This document shows, one piece after another, positions 52,071 to 61,378 of a DNA stretch of 62,872 nt. Position numbers and translations under genes: made by a program. The notes below the pieces were generated by a model. That model did not search any database. It saw only the letters and a list, made by a program, of their open reading frames with translations, and was not told the DNA's origin. The stretch is taken from NCBI GenBank assembly GCA_003021305.1, contig PXQN01000066.1, positions 1 to 62,872 of the forward strand, in the 5' to 3' direction. Numbering within the stretch: the first letter of the stretch is position 1; each line of letters begins with the position of its first letter. Source of the stretch: Halobacteriales archaeon QH_10_67_22 (GTDB taxonomy: Archaea; Halobacteriota; Halobacteria; Halobacteriales; Haloarculaceae).

Positions 52071-52150
52071 TAGTGATTATTGTAGGTCTGTTCCGGATCG
52101 ACCGCACGACTGCGTGCGTTCGTACCGGTAAATCGCTACAATAATCACTA
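52071..52150. repeat. Family B inverted-repeat element (80 bp)
   Basis: TAGTGATTATTGTAG and CTACAATAATCACTA are perfect 15-bp inverted ends (52071-52085 and 52136-52150). The interior matches the 45087 copy. It begins on the base after the stop codon of the preceding gene. Confidence 0.94.
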
Positions 52151-52224
52151 TGAGAGTTTTCCGCGATGTCTGTCCGAGGGCAGTGAGCGATAGCCTTTCC
52201 AACTGCCCGGCAGATACACGCTGT

Positions 52225-52845
52225 ATGGCAGAGAGGAAGTTCGGGGACTTGCTCACCGACAGCCGGGTCAACGCGGTGGTCACCTGGGTTTTGTGTGGTG
52301 TCTTCGGACTGGTCGCACTCGAAAGCCTGCTGACGGGAGACATCCTGTGGAGCGTGTTCGCACTCTTCGTCGCCGCCATGGTGCTGTTACCGGCCGTCGC
52401 GTCGAGCAACGCCAGACGGTTGCCGCCGTGGGAGGTCGTGGCACTCGCGGGATTGCCCGTCGTCGGTCGGGCCGTCGCGACGCTCCAGTTCGCCAGTACC
52501 GTCACGAGCTACCTCTCGATCGCGGCGCTGGCGTTGCTCGTGGCGGTAAATCTCCACCTGTACACGGCCGTCGAGATGAGCGTCGGGTTCGCGGTTCTGT
52601 TCGTTGTCGTGACGACGCTGGCTGCCGCGGGCGTCTGGGCAGTCGCCCGCTGGGTCTCGGACCTCTATCTCGGGACGAGTCTGCTCCTGGTTCCGGGGGT
52701 CCCTCGCGAGGAGAGAGAGGTCGCACTGATGTGGGAGTTCGTCGGCGCCTCGGTCGCAGGCCTCGTCGCCGGCCTCGTGTTCGAAGGCTATGTCCGCAGG
52801 CGGGCCTCGGTCGACGCACGCCTCCAGGGCGGTGAGTCGACGTGA
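52225..52845 (+). CDS. Multi-pass membrane protein, unknown
   Basis: The 206-residue protein has about six hydrophobic segments (VVTWVLCGVFGLVALESLL, ILWSVFALFVAAMVLLPAVA, SYLSIAALALLVAVNLHLY and others) and an acidic C-terminus. The ATG at 52225 (MAERKFGDLL) is preferred over a frame opening at the edge of the repeat (52150). It overlaps the next membrane gene by four bases, so the two are an operon. Confidence 0.75.
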   Translation: MAERKFGDLLTDSRVNAVVTWVLCGVFGLVALESLLTGDILWSVFALFVAAMVLLPAVASSNARRLPPWEVVALAGLPVVGRAVATLQFASTVTSYLSIAALALLVAVNLHLYTAVEMSVGFAVLFVVVTTLAAAGVWAVARWVSDLYLGTSLLLVPGVPREEREVALMWEFVGASVAGLVAGLVFEGYVRRRASVDARLQGGEST

Positions 52846-53498
52846 GAGTCCGCGACAGACTCGGTATCAGCGAGCGCCGACAGCGCCAGCTCACGTGGGC
52901 GCTGGAACTGGTGATGGCGGGTGTGCTGGTCGTGGGTCTGTTAAACCGCGAGACGAGCGTCATCGTCAACGCCGGCGTCGCACTGCTGATCGCCCAGCTC
53001 GTTCCCGTTCTGGAACGGGACTACGGCGTCCCGCTCGACGCTGGACTCACGCTGTGGATAACCGCCGCTGTCTTCCTCCACGCGTTCGGGACCATCGGCG
53101 TCCCCGGTGCAGCGAGTTTCTACAAGACGGTGTGGTGGTGGGACCACATGACCCACGCGCTGTCGGCGTCGGTCGTCGCGGCCGTGGGGTACGCGACGGT
53201 CCGGGCCCTCGACGAACACGCAGACAGCGTGAGGCTGCCGCCGAAGTTCGTCTTCGTGTTCGTTCTCCTGTTCGTACTGGCCTTCGGCGTGCTCTGGGAG
53301 GTGCTGGAGTTCGGTATCGGGTTGGCGTCGGCCCGCTTCGGGACCACGACTGTGCTGACCCAGTACGGCCTCACCGACACGCTGCTGGACCTCGTGTTCA
53401 ACACGCTGGGCGCCGTCGTCGTCGCGACCTACGGGACCGTCCACCTGCAGGGCGTGTCGGCGTACGTCGAGTCGCTCCTCGCAAAGCGGTCGGCCTGA
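52842..53498 (+). CDS. DUF2238/YjdF-like membrane protein
   Basis: The 218-residue protein has about six helices and the motifs VWWWDHMTHALSASVVAAVG and FGVLWEVLEFGIG. The conserved D-H..H and E..E residues are typical of the YjdF family of unknown function. It is translationally coupled to the preceding membrane gene (ATGA-like overlap), suggesting a two-protein membrane unit. Confidence 0.8.
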   Translation: MRVRDRLGISERRQRQLTWALELVMAGVLVVGLLNRETSVIVNAGVALLIAQLVPVLERDYGVPLDAGLTLWITAAVFLHAFGTIGVPGAASFYKTVWWWDHMTHALSASVVAAVGYATVRALDEHADSVRLPPKFVFVFVLLFVLAFGVLWEVLEFGIGLASARFGTTTVLTQYGLTDTLLDLVFNTLGAVVVATYGTVHLQGVSAYVESLLAKRSA

Positions 53499-53661
53499 CC
53501 GCGATCTAGCGGGGCGACCGTGGGCAGGTGTAACGCCGTCTCGCCGCCGAACGCGGCCGCTCCGTGCGTGCGCGGCGCCCGACCGGGACTGGAACTAAAC
53601 TCGACGGAGATTACAGCTGGAGTGAAAGTATTTTTCAATTAGTCGAACCAATGGGGCCAGT

Positions 53662-55248
53662 ATGGGCGATCACAGGGGGAACAACGGGGGCGAACGGTCC
53701 GACGAGAACAGCGACCGCGTGCCGACGCCACCACGGGAGGGCAGTGCCGGAGACCCACGCGACGGCGAAATAATCATCGGCTTTTCCGACGACGTATCGG
53801 ACCTGGAAGCCGAGGCGAGAGCGGCCGCTCCGTCCGGGTCGAACGTGCTCCGGGTCAACGAGCGACTCGACGCCGTGCTCGTCGAACTCCCGGACTCGGC
53901 AGCGATGGCGGACACGATGGCCGGCCTCGACAGCCAGGACGGGGTCGAGTTCGCCGAGGAGAACGTCATCGTCAGCGCCGACGACGTCGGTCCGGCAGCG
54001 GCCGTCGAGACCGCAACGACGCTCGGGTCCTCGGAGGTCACGATCGCAGTCCTCGACCAGGGGGTCAAGTACGACCACGAGGACCTCGCGCCCAACATGG
54101 ACGACTCGGTGCAGAACTTCGGCGTCGACTTCGCCGGCACGAGTACCGAACTCGGGGAGTACCCCGGCGAGGACACGGACCCCTATCCGAAGAAGTTCGA
54201 GGCCGGCGAACCGTGGTACGAGAACGACACCGAGGCCCACGGCACACAGGTTGCCGGTATCTCCGCGGCCCGGGCGGACAACGGTACCGGAGTTTCGGGC
54301 ATCAGCAACTGCAGCATTCTGTCGGTCCGCGTCCTGGGAACCAGCGGGTCCGGCTCCGGGTTCGACATCGCCGACGGGATATCCTGGGCGGTCGACTTCG
54401 GGGCGGACGTGGTCAATCTCTCGCTCGGGTCACCGGGAGAAGCAGACATCTACGACCGGGCGGTCGAGTACGCCGACGAGAACGGCGTCTTGACGGTCGC
54501 CTCGGCCGGAAACGGGAGTACCGAACGGGAGGAGTACGGTCCCGGGTCCCAGGTTCACCTCGGCGTCTCGGCCGTCGAGAGCGGCGACGACAGCACGCTC
54601 GCCGGGTTTTCGAACACGGGGGACTACGTCGACCTCACGGCACCCGGGACGAGCTATTTCAACACGGAGACGACCTACCCCGCCGACCTGGAGACGGGGG
54701 ACCCCTCGACCGACACCTACACGGGCTTTTCGGGGACGTCGATGTCCGCGCCCGTGGTGTCGGGCGTCGCGGGGCTGGCGCTGTCGGCCGACCCCGACCT
54801 CACACTCGACGAACTCGTCAGGGTCCTCGAGACGGGCGCCAGGGACGTCGGACTGACCGAGAAAGAACAGGGCGCGGGACACGTCGACGCGGCAAACGCT
54901 GTCGATCCGCCGTTGACACTGGACGTGACGGGTGACAGCATAAACCCCGGCGGGACGGCCGAAATCGGAGTTGAGACGACCGGCGCCGGGACGGTGACGG
55001 TCGAGGATATCTGGACCGACTGGGGAGTCGGTTCGACCGACACCGACGCTCCGACGGTCACCAACGACGTCGTCGAGGCGGGCCAAGTCGAGTTCAGCTG
55101 GGACGACAAACAGCTCGCCACCTCACCCGTGCTGGCGCTCGACGTGCCCAGCCGGTACGCCGGCGGACGGTACGTCCTGACCGTGACGGCGAAAAACGAC
55201 GAGACGACGGTGACCGACACGGTGACTGTCGAGATCACCTCCGAGTGA
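53662..55248 (+). CDS. Halolysin-like subtilase (S8) without signal peptide
   Basis: The 528-residue protein has an I9-like propeptide (EIIIGFSDDVSDLEAEARAA to about residue 105). The catalytic domain carries Asp132 (VLDQGVKYDHEDL), His193 (HGTQVAGI), Asn284 (SAGNGS) and Ser360 ([14 protein letters not shown]), with a beta-rich C-terminal domain after about 410. Halolysins normally start with a Tat signal, but this one starts MGDHRGNNGGERSDE and shows none. A TATA-like GTATTTTTC at about 53627 supports the start. Either it acts inside the cell or the export signal has been lost. Confidence 0.92.
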   Translation: MGDHRGNNGGERSDENSDRVPTPPREGSAGDPRDGEIIIGFSDDVSDLEAEARAAAPSGSNVLRVNERLDAVLVELPDSAAMADTMAGLDSQDGVEFAEENVIVSADDVGPAAAVETATTLGSSEVTIAVLDQGVKYDHEDLAPNMDDSVQNFGVDFAGTSTELGEYPGEDTDPYPKKFEAGEPWYENDTEAHGTQVAGISAARADNGTGVSGISNCSILSVRVLGTSGSGSGFDIADGISWAVDFGADVVNLSLGSPGEADIYDRAVEYADENGVLTVASAGNGSTEREEYGPGSQVHLGVSAVESGDDSTLAGFSNTGDYVDLTAPGTSYFNTETTYPADLETGDPSTDTYTGFSGTSMSAPVVSGVAGLALSADPDLTLDELVRVLETGARDVGLTEKEQGAGHVDAANAVDPPLTLDVTGDSINPGGTAEIGVETTGAGTVTVEDIWTDWGVGSTDTDAPTVTNDVVEAGQVEFSWDDKQLATSPVLALDVPSRYAGGRYVLTVTAKNDETTVTDTVTVEITSE

Positions 55249-55329
55249 GAACGACGGTTCGTCGACCTCACTCCGCTCACGACCGGAGCCGAGACGCAAT
55301 CTTTTGTGGCAGCGAACTGTAGGGAGAGT

Positions 55330-55530
55330 ATGGTCTTCAAGAAGATCACGCTCATCGGTACGAGCACGGAGAGTTTCGACGACGCGGTCGACGACGCCGT
55401 CGACCGGGCCGAAGCGACGCTGGAGAACGTCTACTGGGTGGAAGTCGAGGAGATGGGCGTCGAGATAGCGGGCGCTCCGGACCGGGAGTACCAGGCGGAG
55501 GTCGAGGTGGCGTTCGAACTCGAAGATTAG
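55330..55530 (+). CDS. Dodecin (flavin-binding)
   Basis: The 66-residue protein [20 protein letters not shown], then [20 protein letters not shown], matches dodecin, including the flavin-stacking Trp. Dodecin forms a 12-mer that stores riboflavin or FMN in haloarchaea. The stop overlaps the convergent A-type carrier gene by four bases. Confidence 0.94.
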   Translation: MVFKKITLIGTSTESFDDAVDDAVDRAEATLENVYWVEVEEMGVEIAGAPDREYQAEVEVAFELED

Positions 55531-55898
55531 GTGCGGAAACTCTCGCCACAGCCACACTCGCTGACGACGTTGGGGTTCTCGACGTGGAACCCTTCGCCCT
55601 GGAGGCCGCCCTCGTAGGCCAGGATAGAGCCGCCGACGTAGTTCATGCTGGCGGGGTCGACGAACACGCGCAGGCCGTGGTGTTCGTAGACGGTGTCTTC
55701 CTCGTCGGGTTCGTAGTCGAACCGCATGCCATACGAGAGGCCGGCACAGCCACCCTGCTGGACGAACAGGCGCAGTCCCGCCACGTCGGTGTCCATGTCT
55801 TCGCCGCGTAACAGCGAGAGGGCTTCCTCGGCGGCCTCCTCGGTGACCGTGATGCCCTCGCCCCCGGAGTCGGCGTCGCCCTCCGTCGTGGAACTCAT
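55527..55898 (-). CDS. A-type iron-sulfur cluster carrier (HesB/ErpA family)
   Basis: The 123-residue protein has the A-type pattern [20 protein letters not shown] and a C-terminal SECGCGESF, giving the three conserved cysteines. It passes Fe-S clusters to target enzymes. A short acidic N-terminal extension is present. It is followed on the same strand 51 bp upstream by hisD. Confidence 0.94.
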   Translation of the reverse strand: MSSTTEGDADSGGEGITVTEEAAEEALSLLRGEDMDTDVAGLRLFVQQGGCAGLSYGMRFDYEPDEEDTVYEHHGLRVFVDPASMNYVGGSILAYEGGLQGEGFHVENPNVVSECGCGESFRT

Positions 55899-55949
55899 AC
55901 CCGGAGGTTGCGCCCCGACCCTGTTAACGCTGTTGGCACGAGACCCCGG

Positions 55950-57230
55950 TCACTCGTCGTCGAACCGGACGTCGACGCTGTGGGCGTGGGCCTCCAACCC
56001 CTCGGCGTCGGCGAGTGTCGTCACCGTCTCGCGCAGGTCCGCGAGCGCGTCCTCGGAGAGGCGCTGGACGGTCGTCGAGCGGACGAACGAGTCGACGGAG
56101 AGGCCGCCTGTGGTGCGGGCACCGCCGCCGGTCGGGAGGACGTGGTTGGTGCCGGTCGCGTAATCGCCGGCCGCCACGGGACTGTACCGCCCCAGGAACG
56201 CACTGCCAGCACTGGGGATCCGTTCGAGCAACGACTCGGCATCGTCGGCCTGGATGGAGAGGTGTTCCGGGGCGTGCTCCTCGGCGAACAGGACGGCCTC
56301 GCTCATCGACCGGGCGTGGAAGACACCGCTGGCGTCGTTGTCGAGTGCCGACTCGATGATGTCCACGCGTTTCCGGCCCGTTGCGTGGGATTCGACGGCC
56401 TCGGCGACGGCAGTCGCGGTGGCCTCGTCGTCGGTGACGGCCACGACCGACGCGTTCGGGTCGTGTTCGGCCTGGGCGACCAGGTCCGCCGCGATGGCGT
56501 CGGGCTCTGCCGTCGCGTCGGCGACGACCAGCACCTCGCTCGGGCCCGCCAGGAAGTCGATGGCAACGTCCTCGCTGACTTCGGCTTTGGCGGCGGTGAC
56601 CCACCTGTTCCCCGGGCCGACCACTTTGCGAACCGACCGGACCGTCTCGGTGCCGTAGGCGAGTGCGGCGACCGCCTGGGCGCCGCCGACCTGGTAAACC
56701 GCGTCCGCACCGGCGACGTAGGCCGCGGCCAGCGTCACGGGGCTGAGCTGTTCGGCGGGCGGGGTCGCCACCGCGACGTGTTCGACGCCAGCGACGACCG
56801 CCGGGACCACGCACATCAGGACGCTGGAAGGGTAGGTGGCCGTCCCGCCCGGCGCGTAGACGCCGACGCTGTCCAGCGGTGTGAACCGACGACCGAGTTC
56901 CCGGCCGGTCCCGTCGACGTCGGTCAGCCAGTCCTCGGGGACCTGGCGCTCGTGGAACGCCCGGACGTTCTCGGCCGCCGTCTCGATGGCGTCGCGGACC
57001 TCGTCGCCTATCTCGTCGTAGGCGCGCTCGGCGCGGTCCGTGACGTCTATGTTGCCGACAGCGACGCCGTCGAACTCCTCGGAGAACTCTCTCAGTGCGA
57101 CGTCGCCCTCGGTCGCGACCCGGTCGACGATGTCACGAACTTCCTCGCGGACGTCACCGACGCCGGCGTCGCGCTCGAACAGCGCCGCTCGCTCGCCGGG
57201 CGCCAGCGACTCCACGCTGCGAACGTTCAT
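55950..57230 (-). CDS. hisD: Histidinol dehydrogenase
   Basis: The 426-residue enzyme has RFTPLDSVGVYAPGGTATYPSSVL, VYQVGGAQAVAALAYGTETV, VGPGNRWVTAAK, and HAPEHLSIQADD with the catalytic Glu-His pair. GTNHVLPTGGGART with a zinc-ligand His follows. It catalyses the last two steps of histidine synthesis, L-histidinol to L-histidine with 2 NAD+. The length is standard. Confidence 0.96.
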   Translation of the reverse strand: MNVRSVESLAPGERAALFERDAGVGDVREEVRDIVDRVATEGDVALREFSEEFDGVAVGNIDVTDRAERAYDEIGDEVRDAIETAAENVRAFHERQVPEDWLTDVDGTGRELGRRFTPLDSVGVYAPGGTATYPSSVLMCVVPAVVAGVEHVAVATPPAEQLSPVTLAAAYVAGADAVYQVGGAQAVAALAYGTETVRSVRKVVGPGNRWVTAAKAEVSEDVAIDFLAGPSEVLVVADATAEPDAIAADLVAQAEHDPNASVVAVTDDEATATAVAEAVESHATGRKRVDIIESALDNDASGVFHARSMSEAVLFAEEHAPEHLSIQADDAESLLERIPSAGSAFLGRYSPVAAGDYATGTNHVLPTGGGARTTGGLSVDSFVRSTTVQRLSEDALADLRETVTTLADAEGLEAHAHSVDVRFDDE

Positions 57231-57278
57231 ACTGACTCTTGCTCCGAGCGGGTCTTGGGCGTTGCCATCGGCGAACGT

Positions 57279-58159
57279 TCACCCCGACAGGTACCACCAC
57301 GCGGCGACGACGACCAGCATGAACACCCCACCCAGGAAGAACGTGACGGCGGGGTCCGCGAGAAGGCCGCCGTCGCCGGCTGCGCCGGCCGCCTCCGTCG
57401 TCGCGTCGACGACTGTCGGCGTCTCCGTCGTGGCCTCCTCGACGACGGTCGGTTCGGGCGTGTCCGCTTGGGGCGTGGGCGTGTCGGTCGGTGTCGGACT
57501 CGGCTGGCCGGTTGGCGTCGGGGTGGGTGCGGGTGTGCTGGTCGGCGTCCCGGTCGGTGCGGGCGTTCCCGTTGGAGCGGGTGTCCCGGTCGGTGCGGGC
57601 GTCCCGGAGGCAGCAGGCGTGGCCGTCTCGGTCGGCGGTGGGGTCGGCGTCCCTTCGACGCCGGTCCCTGTCGTCCCGGCGTCGGTCCCGAGGATTTCGA
57701 CGCCCTCCTCGGTCGTTTCCGTCGCTCCCACGTCTCCACCGTCACCGCCGTCTCCTGCTCCCCGTTCTGCCGTGGGCGTGGGGGAGTCGGGCGGGGGGGC
57801 CGCGTCGTCGGCGACCGGTCGCGCTCCTGGCCGGCGAACAGGACGACGGCCTCGCTGGCGGGCGCGTAGACGGTCATCTCGGTGCCCTTCTCGGAGTAGC
57901 CCGACCCCGCGGGCTGGATCAGCCCGGCCTCTTCCAGGTTCTCCAGGTGGTAGTGGACGTTCTGGAGCGAACTGTCGACCCGGTCGCGGATCTCCGGAGG
58001 CGTCTTGGCTTCCTCGTAGACGAGCGAGAGGATCTCCCGGGCAGTCTCCGAGGACAGTGCCGACAGCGCCTCGTCGGTCGCGTCGTCCTCCAGCGAGAGA
58101 ACCGTCGCGCCGTCCGGCGTCCGGGTCTGCTCGGACTTGAACGGGAGGAGACGACTCAT
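57279..58159 (-). pseudogene. wHTH membrane-anchored regulator, frameshifted
   Basis: The first part (58159 down to about 57825) is an ArsR-like winged helix: LSALSSETAREILSLVYEEA, SSLQNVHYHLENLEEAGLIQ, YSEKGTEMTVYAP. From about 57820 the plausible continuation is in another frame: VADDAAPPPDSPTPTAERG, then Thr/Pro-rich GTPAPTGTPAPTG repeats, and a final helix AVTFFLGGVFMLVVVAAWWY. The unshifted frame gives a basic Arg/Pro tail overlapping hisD. A G7 run at 57793-57799 is a candidate slip site. It could be mutation, phase variation or sequencing error. Confidence 0.8.
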
Positions 58160-58255
58160 TGCATCCCGATCAGACCCCCGGAATAAAGGGTTTTCTCGTG
58201 GATCAAATCACGGTTTTACCCATCGAGTGGCTGTGTCACACCCGTCTTTGCGCCT

Positions 58256-59335
58256 TCAACGATAGAGACGCGAGGCGATGTGGACCGTCGAGAGCAACAT
58301 CGCGAGCGCCACCTCGCCGATCAGGACGAGCAACAGCGGAACCGAGACGGCGGTGTTCGCGAGGACGACGGTGTAGACGTAGACGCAGGTCCCGACGGCC
58401 GCCGACAGGAAGACGAGGTGAACGAACGTCCACGGCCCGAGCGCGCGCAGCCCCCGGTACAGGCGCCAGGTGAGCGGGTCCGACCGGCCCGTGCTCGTCG
58501 CGTACCTGTCGTCGGTCGGCGTCGCCTCCCAGAAACTCGACCTGGCGTAAGACGCCGACCCCCCGCCGGTGGCCTCGGCAGCCCCGGCCCCGGAGCCCGA
58601 CGACCGCGCACTCGCCGAACCCGGTGTGCGCCGCGACGCGCTCGCGGACGTACTCGCCGTGTTCGTCCCCCCGTCGCCACCGGTCGCACCCACCGTGTCC
58701 CACGAACGACCGGTCCCCGCGCCATTGCTTGCCCCGGTCCGCTCCCGGGTGGCTTCGCTCCGGTCACCGTTATCCCGCCCGGTACCGGTCGCCTCGTCCC
58801 GGTCAGCGTCGGCCCCCCCGTCGTCATCGGTTCCCCCGCCGGACTCCGACCGCTCCCACGGTGGGTCGCCATACGTGTACGACGCCGACGACTTGTCGTC
58901 ACTATCGCGGCTCCCTGTCGAACGACCAGTGGTCGTCCCGCTGGCCGTGCGACCGGCGGTTGCGGACCCGTCACCCGTCCCGTCGGTTCTGCTCCGGGAC
59001 GCGCGTGCAGTCCTCCTGCCGGTCGGCGACGCACCGTATCTGGCGTCGGCAGTTCCGGACGCCTGTCCCGTGCCTGGCTGACTGCTATGCCAGGCTGAAC
59101 AGTCGACGTGCTGGCGCACGTACGACGCGTGACCGAGCCGGTCGTACCGGGCGCGTTCCCCAGCATCGAGAAGCGTCTCCCGCGCCGTCTGGATCCGTTT
59201 GAACTGGGAGTCAGCGTCCGGGTCGTCGTTGACGTCCGGGTGGACCTCCTTGACGCGCTGGCGGTACCCGCGGCGGATCATCCCCTCGTCGGCCTCGGGT
59301 CCCACCCCGAGGACGCTGTAAAACGTCGCGCTCAT
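58256..59335 (-). CDS. DnaJ-domain membrane protein
   Basis: The 359-residue protein has an N-terminal J domain with HPD in YRQRVKEVHPDVNDDPDADS (residues about 3-65). About 220 residues of low-complexity Ser/Thr/Gly/Asp sequence follow. Two C-terminal membrane helices (WTFVHLVFLSAAVGTCVYVY and SVPLLLVLIGEVALAMLLS) end the protein. The J domain would recruit DnaK to the inner membrane face. ATG starts at 59359 and 59377 are alternatives; 59335 puts the J domain directly at the N-terminus. Confidence 0.87.
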   Translation of the reverse strand: MSATFYSVLGVGPEADEGMIRRGYRQRVKEVHPDVNDDPDADSQFKRIQTARETLLDAGERARYDRLGHASYVRQHVDCSAWHSSQPGTGQASGTADARYGASPTGRRTARASRSRTDGTGDGSATAGRTASGTTTGRSTGSRDSDDKSSASYTYGDPPWERSESGGGTDDDGGADADRDEATGTGRDNGDRSEATRERTGASNGAGTGRSWDTVGATGGDGGTNTASTSASASRRTPGSASARSSGSGAGAAEATGGGSASYARSSFWEATPTDDRYATSTGRSDPLTWRLYRGLRALGPWTFVHLVFLSAAVGTCVYVYTVVLANTAVSVPLLLVLIGEVALAMLLSTVHIASRLYR

Positions 59336-59517
59336 AACCCCTTCCCGGGTTGTCGACATTTCTGACTCGGCATACATAGTACTACCGACCGTTCAGCACA
59401 CACCGGGAGTTACAGCGTCGCTTGAGACGGCGAAATCGGGTGTCAGGTGCACGCTGAGTCCCCGACAGGCGGCCAGGCCGGACGACGTTCGCCGCCACCC
59501 CGTGGAGGGGCGCGAGT

Positions 59518-60324
59518 TTACGACACCACGTCGGGGTGGTGTTCGGCGATGTAGGGGTCCATCGGGTCCGACCGCTCCCAGAGGAACTCGAACAACTCCT
59601 TGCCCCACCGGACCGCCGACTCGGTTTCGGCGACGAACGTCGCCGACGTGTCCGAGAGGGCGCCCTCCGCCGTCGGCAACCCGAACAGGACGAACTCGTC
59701 GCCGACGACGGACGCGAACTGACACTCCGTGAGCCGTTGTTGCGGTTTGTCGGGGTCTTCGAGACGGTCCCGGTGGCCCTCCCGGTAGCGCTGGATGGAG
59801 ATGTCCGTCGCCTCGCGGGTGACGAGCATCCGCGTCTCCGGGTGGTTCGGGACGTTCTCCTGGTGGTTCTTCGAATAGAACGGCGTCGTGATGTCGGGGG
59901 CCCTCGCCCCGGCCATCCGGCTCACGGCGACCTGTTCGGCCCGGTTGGGTTCGCCCCTGCCGTCCCGATACACCTCATAGTCGCCGAGTTCGGGTAGCCG
60001 TCGGCGAAACGCGGGCGGGATCACGTCGAGCCTGTGCTCCTGCCAGTACTCGGGGTCGACGGCCAGAAACGACTCCGTCGACTGCCAGGCGTCGATGCTG
60101 TCCGCGACGAGTTGCCCCTGTGCGGTCAGCGCCCACCTGCTCCCGTCGTCGAGCGCGATACCGCGCTCTCTGAGCGACGCGAGCGCGTCGTACACCGCCG
60201 AGTCGCTCGCACCGATCTCCTCCAGCAGTTCGTCGGTCGGTGTCGGCCCCGTCGCGAGCTGGCCGACAATCGCCGTCCTGACCTCCGACGTGATGACGAA
60301 CGTGTTCGGCGACTCTGCCGGCAT
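59518..60324 (-). CDS. Winged-helix regulator, FilR1-middle-domain type (paralogue 2)
   Basis: The 268-residue protein has a winged helix (TSEVRTAIVGQLATGPTPTD, then SAVYDALASLRERGIALDD). The C-terminal domain contains PEYWQEHRLDVIPPAFRRRL and VRWGKELFEFLWERSDPMDP. It shares domain order and several motifs with the gene at 12071-12901. It is divergent from the short-chain dehydrogenase gene at 60519, which it may regulate. Confidence 0.86.
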   Translation of the reverse strand: MPAESPNTFVITSEVRTAIVGQLATGPTPTDELLEEIGASDSAVYDALASLRERGIALDDGSRWALTAQGQLVADSIDAWQSTESFLAVDPEYWQEHRLDVIPPAFRRRLPELGDYEVYRDGRGEPNRAEQVAVSRMAGARAPDITTPFYSKNHQENVPNHPETRMLVTREATDISIQRYREGHRDRLEDPDKPQQRLTECQFASVVGDEFVLFGLPTAEGALSDTSATFVAETESAVRWGKELFEFLWERSDPMDPYIAEHHPDVVS

Positions 60325-60347
60325 CGTCCACACCAAATCGCCACACG

Positions 60348-60357
60348 CTAATAAAAT
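60348..60357 (-). promoter_or_regulatory. TATA box of the FilR1-type regulator gene
   Basis: The minus strand reads ATTTTATTAG 24-33 bases before the ATG at 60324, supporting that start over the upstream TTG. Confidence 0.6.
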
Positions 60358-60518
60358 CTCTCTCGAGTGGCACGTTCAACCACCAGTTGACCAGTCAACC
60401 GCCGCGAGAACGGTCCTATCGGCGATACGATGGGACTTATTAGGAACTCCCCCGACCGTGAGACCGTGTCAAACATGATAGTTGATCACAGACTGCAGTA
60501 CCGAACGGAGGTATCACA

Positions 60519-61301
60519 ATGAGCCAGCTACTCGACGGGCAAACCGCCGTCGTCACGGGGGCCGCGAGCGGGCTGGGCCGGGCCATGTCGCTGACCTTCG
60601 CCGAGCACGGGGCCGACGTGGTCGTCGCCGACATCCGGGAAGCGCCCCGCGAGGGCGGCGACCCGACCCACGAACGGATCCCGGCCGAAACCGACGGGCG
60701 AGCGACGTACGTCGACTGTGACGTGACCGACCGGGCGGACCTGGAAGCGGCCGCCGAGGCGGCAACGGAGTTCGGCGGGCTGGACATCTGGGTCAACAAC
60801 GCCGGTATCCACAACGTCATCGACTTCCTCGAAGTCACCGAGGAGGACTACGACCGCCTCATGGACATCAACCTCAAGGGGACCTTCTTCGGGGCCCAGG
60901 TCGCAGGCCAGCACCTCGTCGAGGCCGGCGAGGGCGGGACTATCATCAACATGGCCAGTCTCGCAGCCGTCCGCACCGGGGACGACATGACCCGGTACGG
61001 TCCCTCGAAGGCCGGCGTCCAGCAGCTCACGTACGCGCTGGCCGACCGCTTCGGCGAGGACGGCATCCGGGTCAACTGCATCAATCCGGGCTGGACCGAG
61101 ACGCAGATGCTGGCCGACTCGCCGCTGGGCGAGGGCGAGGAAGGCCAGCGGTTCCAAGCGATGTTGCTCGAGGCCATCCCGGCCGGTCGGTTCGGTAAAC
61201 CCCAGGAAGTCGCCAACGTCGCGCTCTTTCTAGCCAGTGACCTCGCCTCCTACGTCAACGGCGAGCGGATCATCGTCGACGGCGGGTTCGCGCACACGTA
61301 G
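60519..61301 (+). CDS. Short-chain dehydrogenase/reductase
   Basis: The 260-residue SDR has TGAASGLGRAMSLTFAEHGA, an acidic cofactor residue after VVVAD (favouring NAD), NNAG, the catalytic Ser in NMASLAAVRTG and YGPSK. It ends NGERIIVDGGFAHT. It resembles glucose/sugar or 3-hydroxyacyl dehydrogenases; the substrate is unknown. It is divergent from the wHTH regulator at 59518. A hairpin (61311-61331) lies ten bases after its stop. Confidence 0.9.
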   Translation: MSQLLDGQTAVVTGAASGLGRAMSLTFAEHGADVVVADIREAPREGGDPTHERIPAETDGRATYVDCDVTDRADLEAAAEAATEFGGLDIWVNNAGIHNVIDFLEVTEEDYDRLMDINLKGTFFGAQVAGQHLVEAGEGGTIINMASLAAVRTGDDMTRYGPSKAGVQQLTYALADRFGEDGIRVNCINPGWTETQMLADSPLGEGEEGQRFQAMLLEAIPAGRFGKPQEVANVALFLASDLASYVNGERIIVDGGFAHT

Positions 61302-61308
61302 CGAGAGT

Positions 61309-61333
61309 GTCGCCCGGAAGACTACCGGGCGAG
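61309..61333. repeat. Cassette-border hairpin repeat, copy 1
   Basis: This 25-base unit contains CGCCCGG-N7-CCGGGCG, a stem of seven pairs. It matches 61974-61998 with a single base difference. It lies at the 3' end of the SDR gene and 46 bp before the first toxin-antitoxin module. It could also act as a terminator. Confidence 0.85.
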
Positions 61334-61378
61334 AACCATGCCCAGACGTTCAAGTAGGATGGCGGCGTAGCGAACCGT

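Noticed and set aside
53651-53773. Alternative start or frame giving a signal peptide to the subtilase
   Set aside because: The frame from the ATG at 53651 gives no twin-arginine or hydrophobic segment and ends after about 40 codons.
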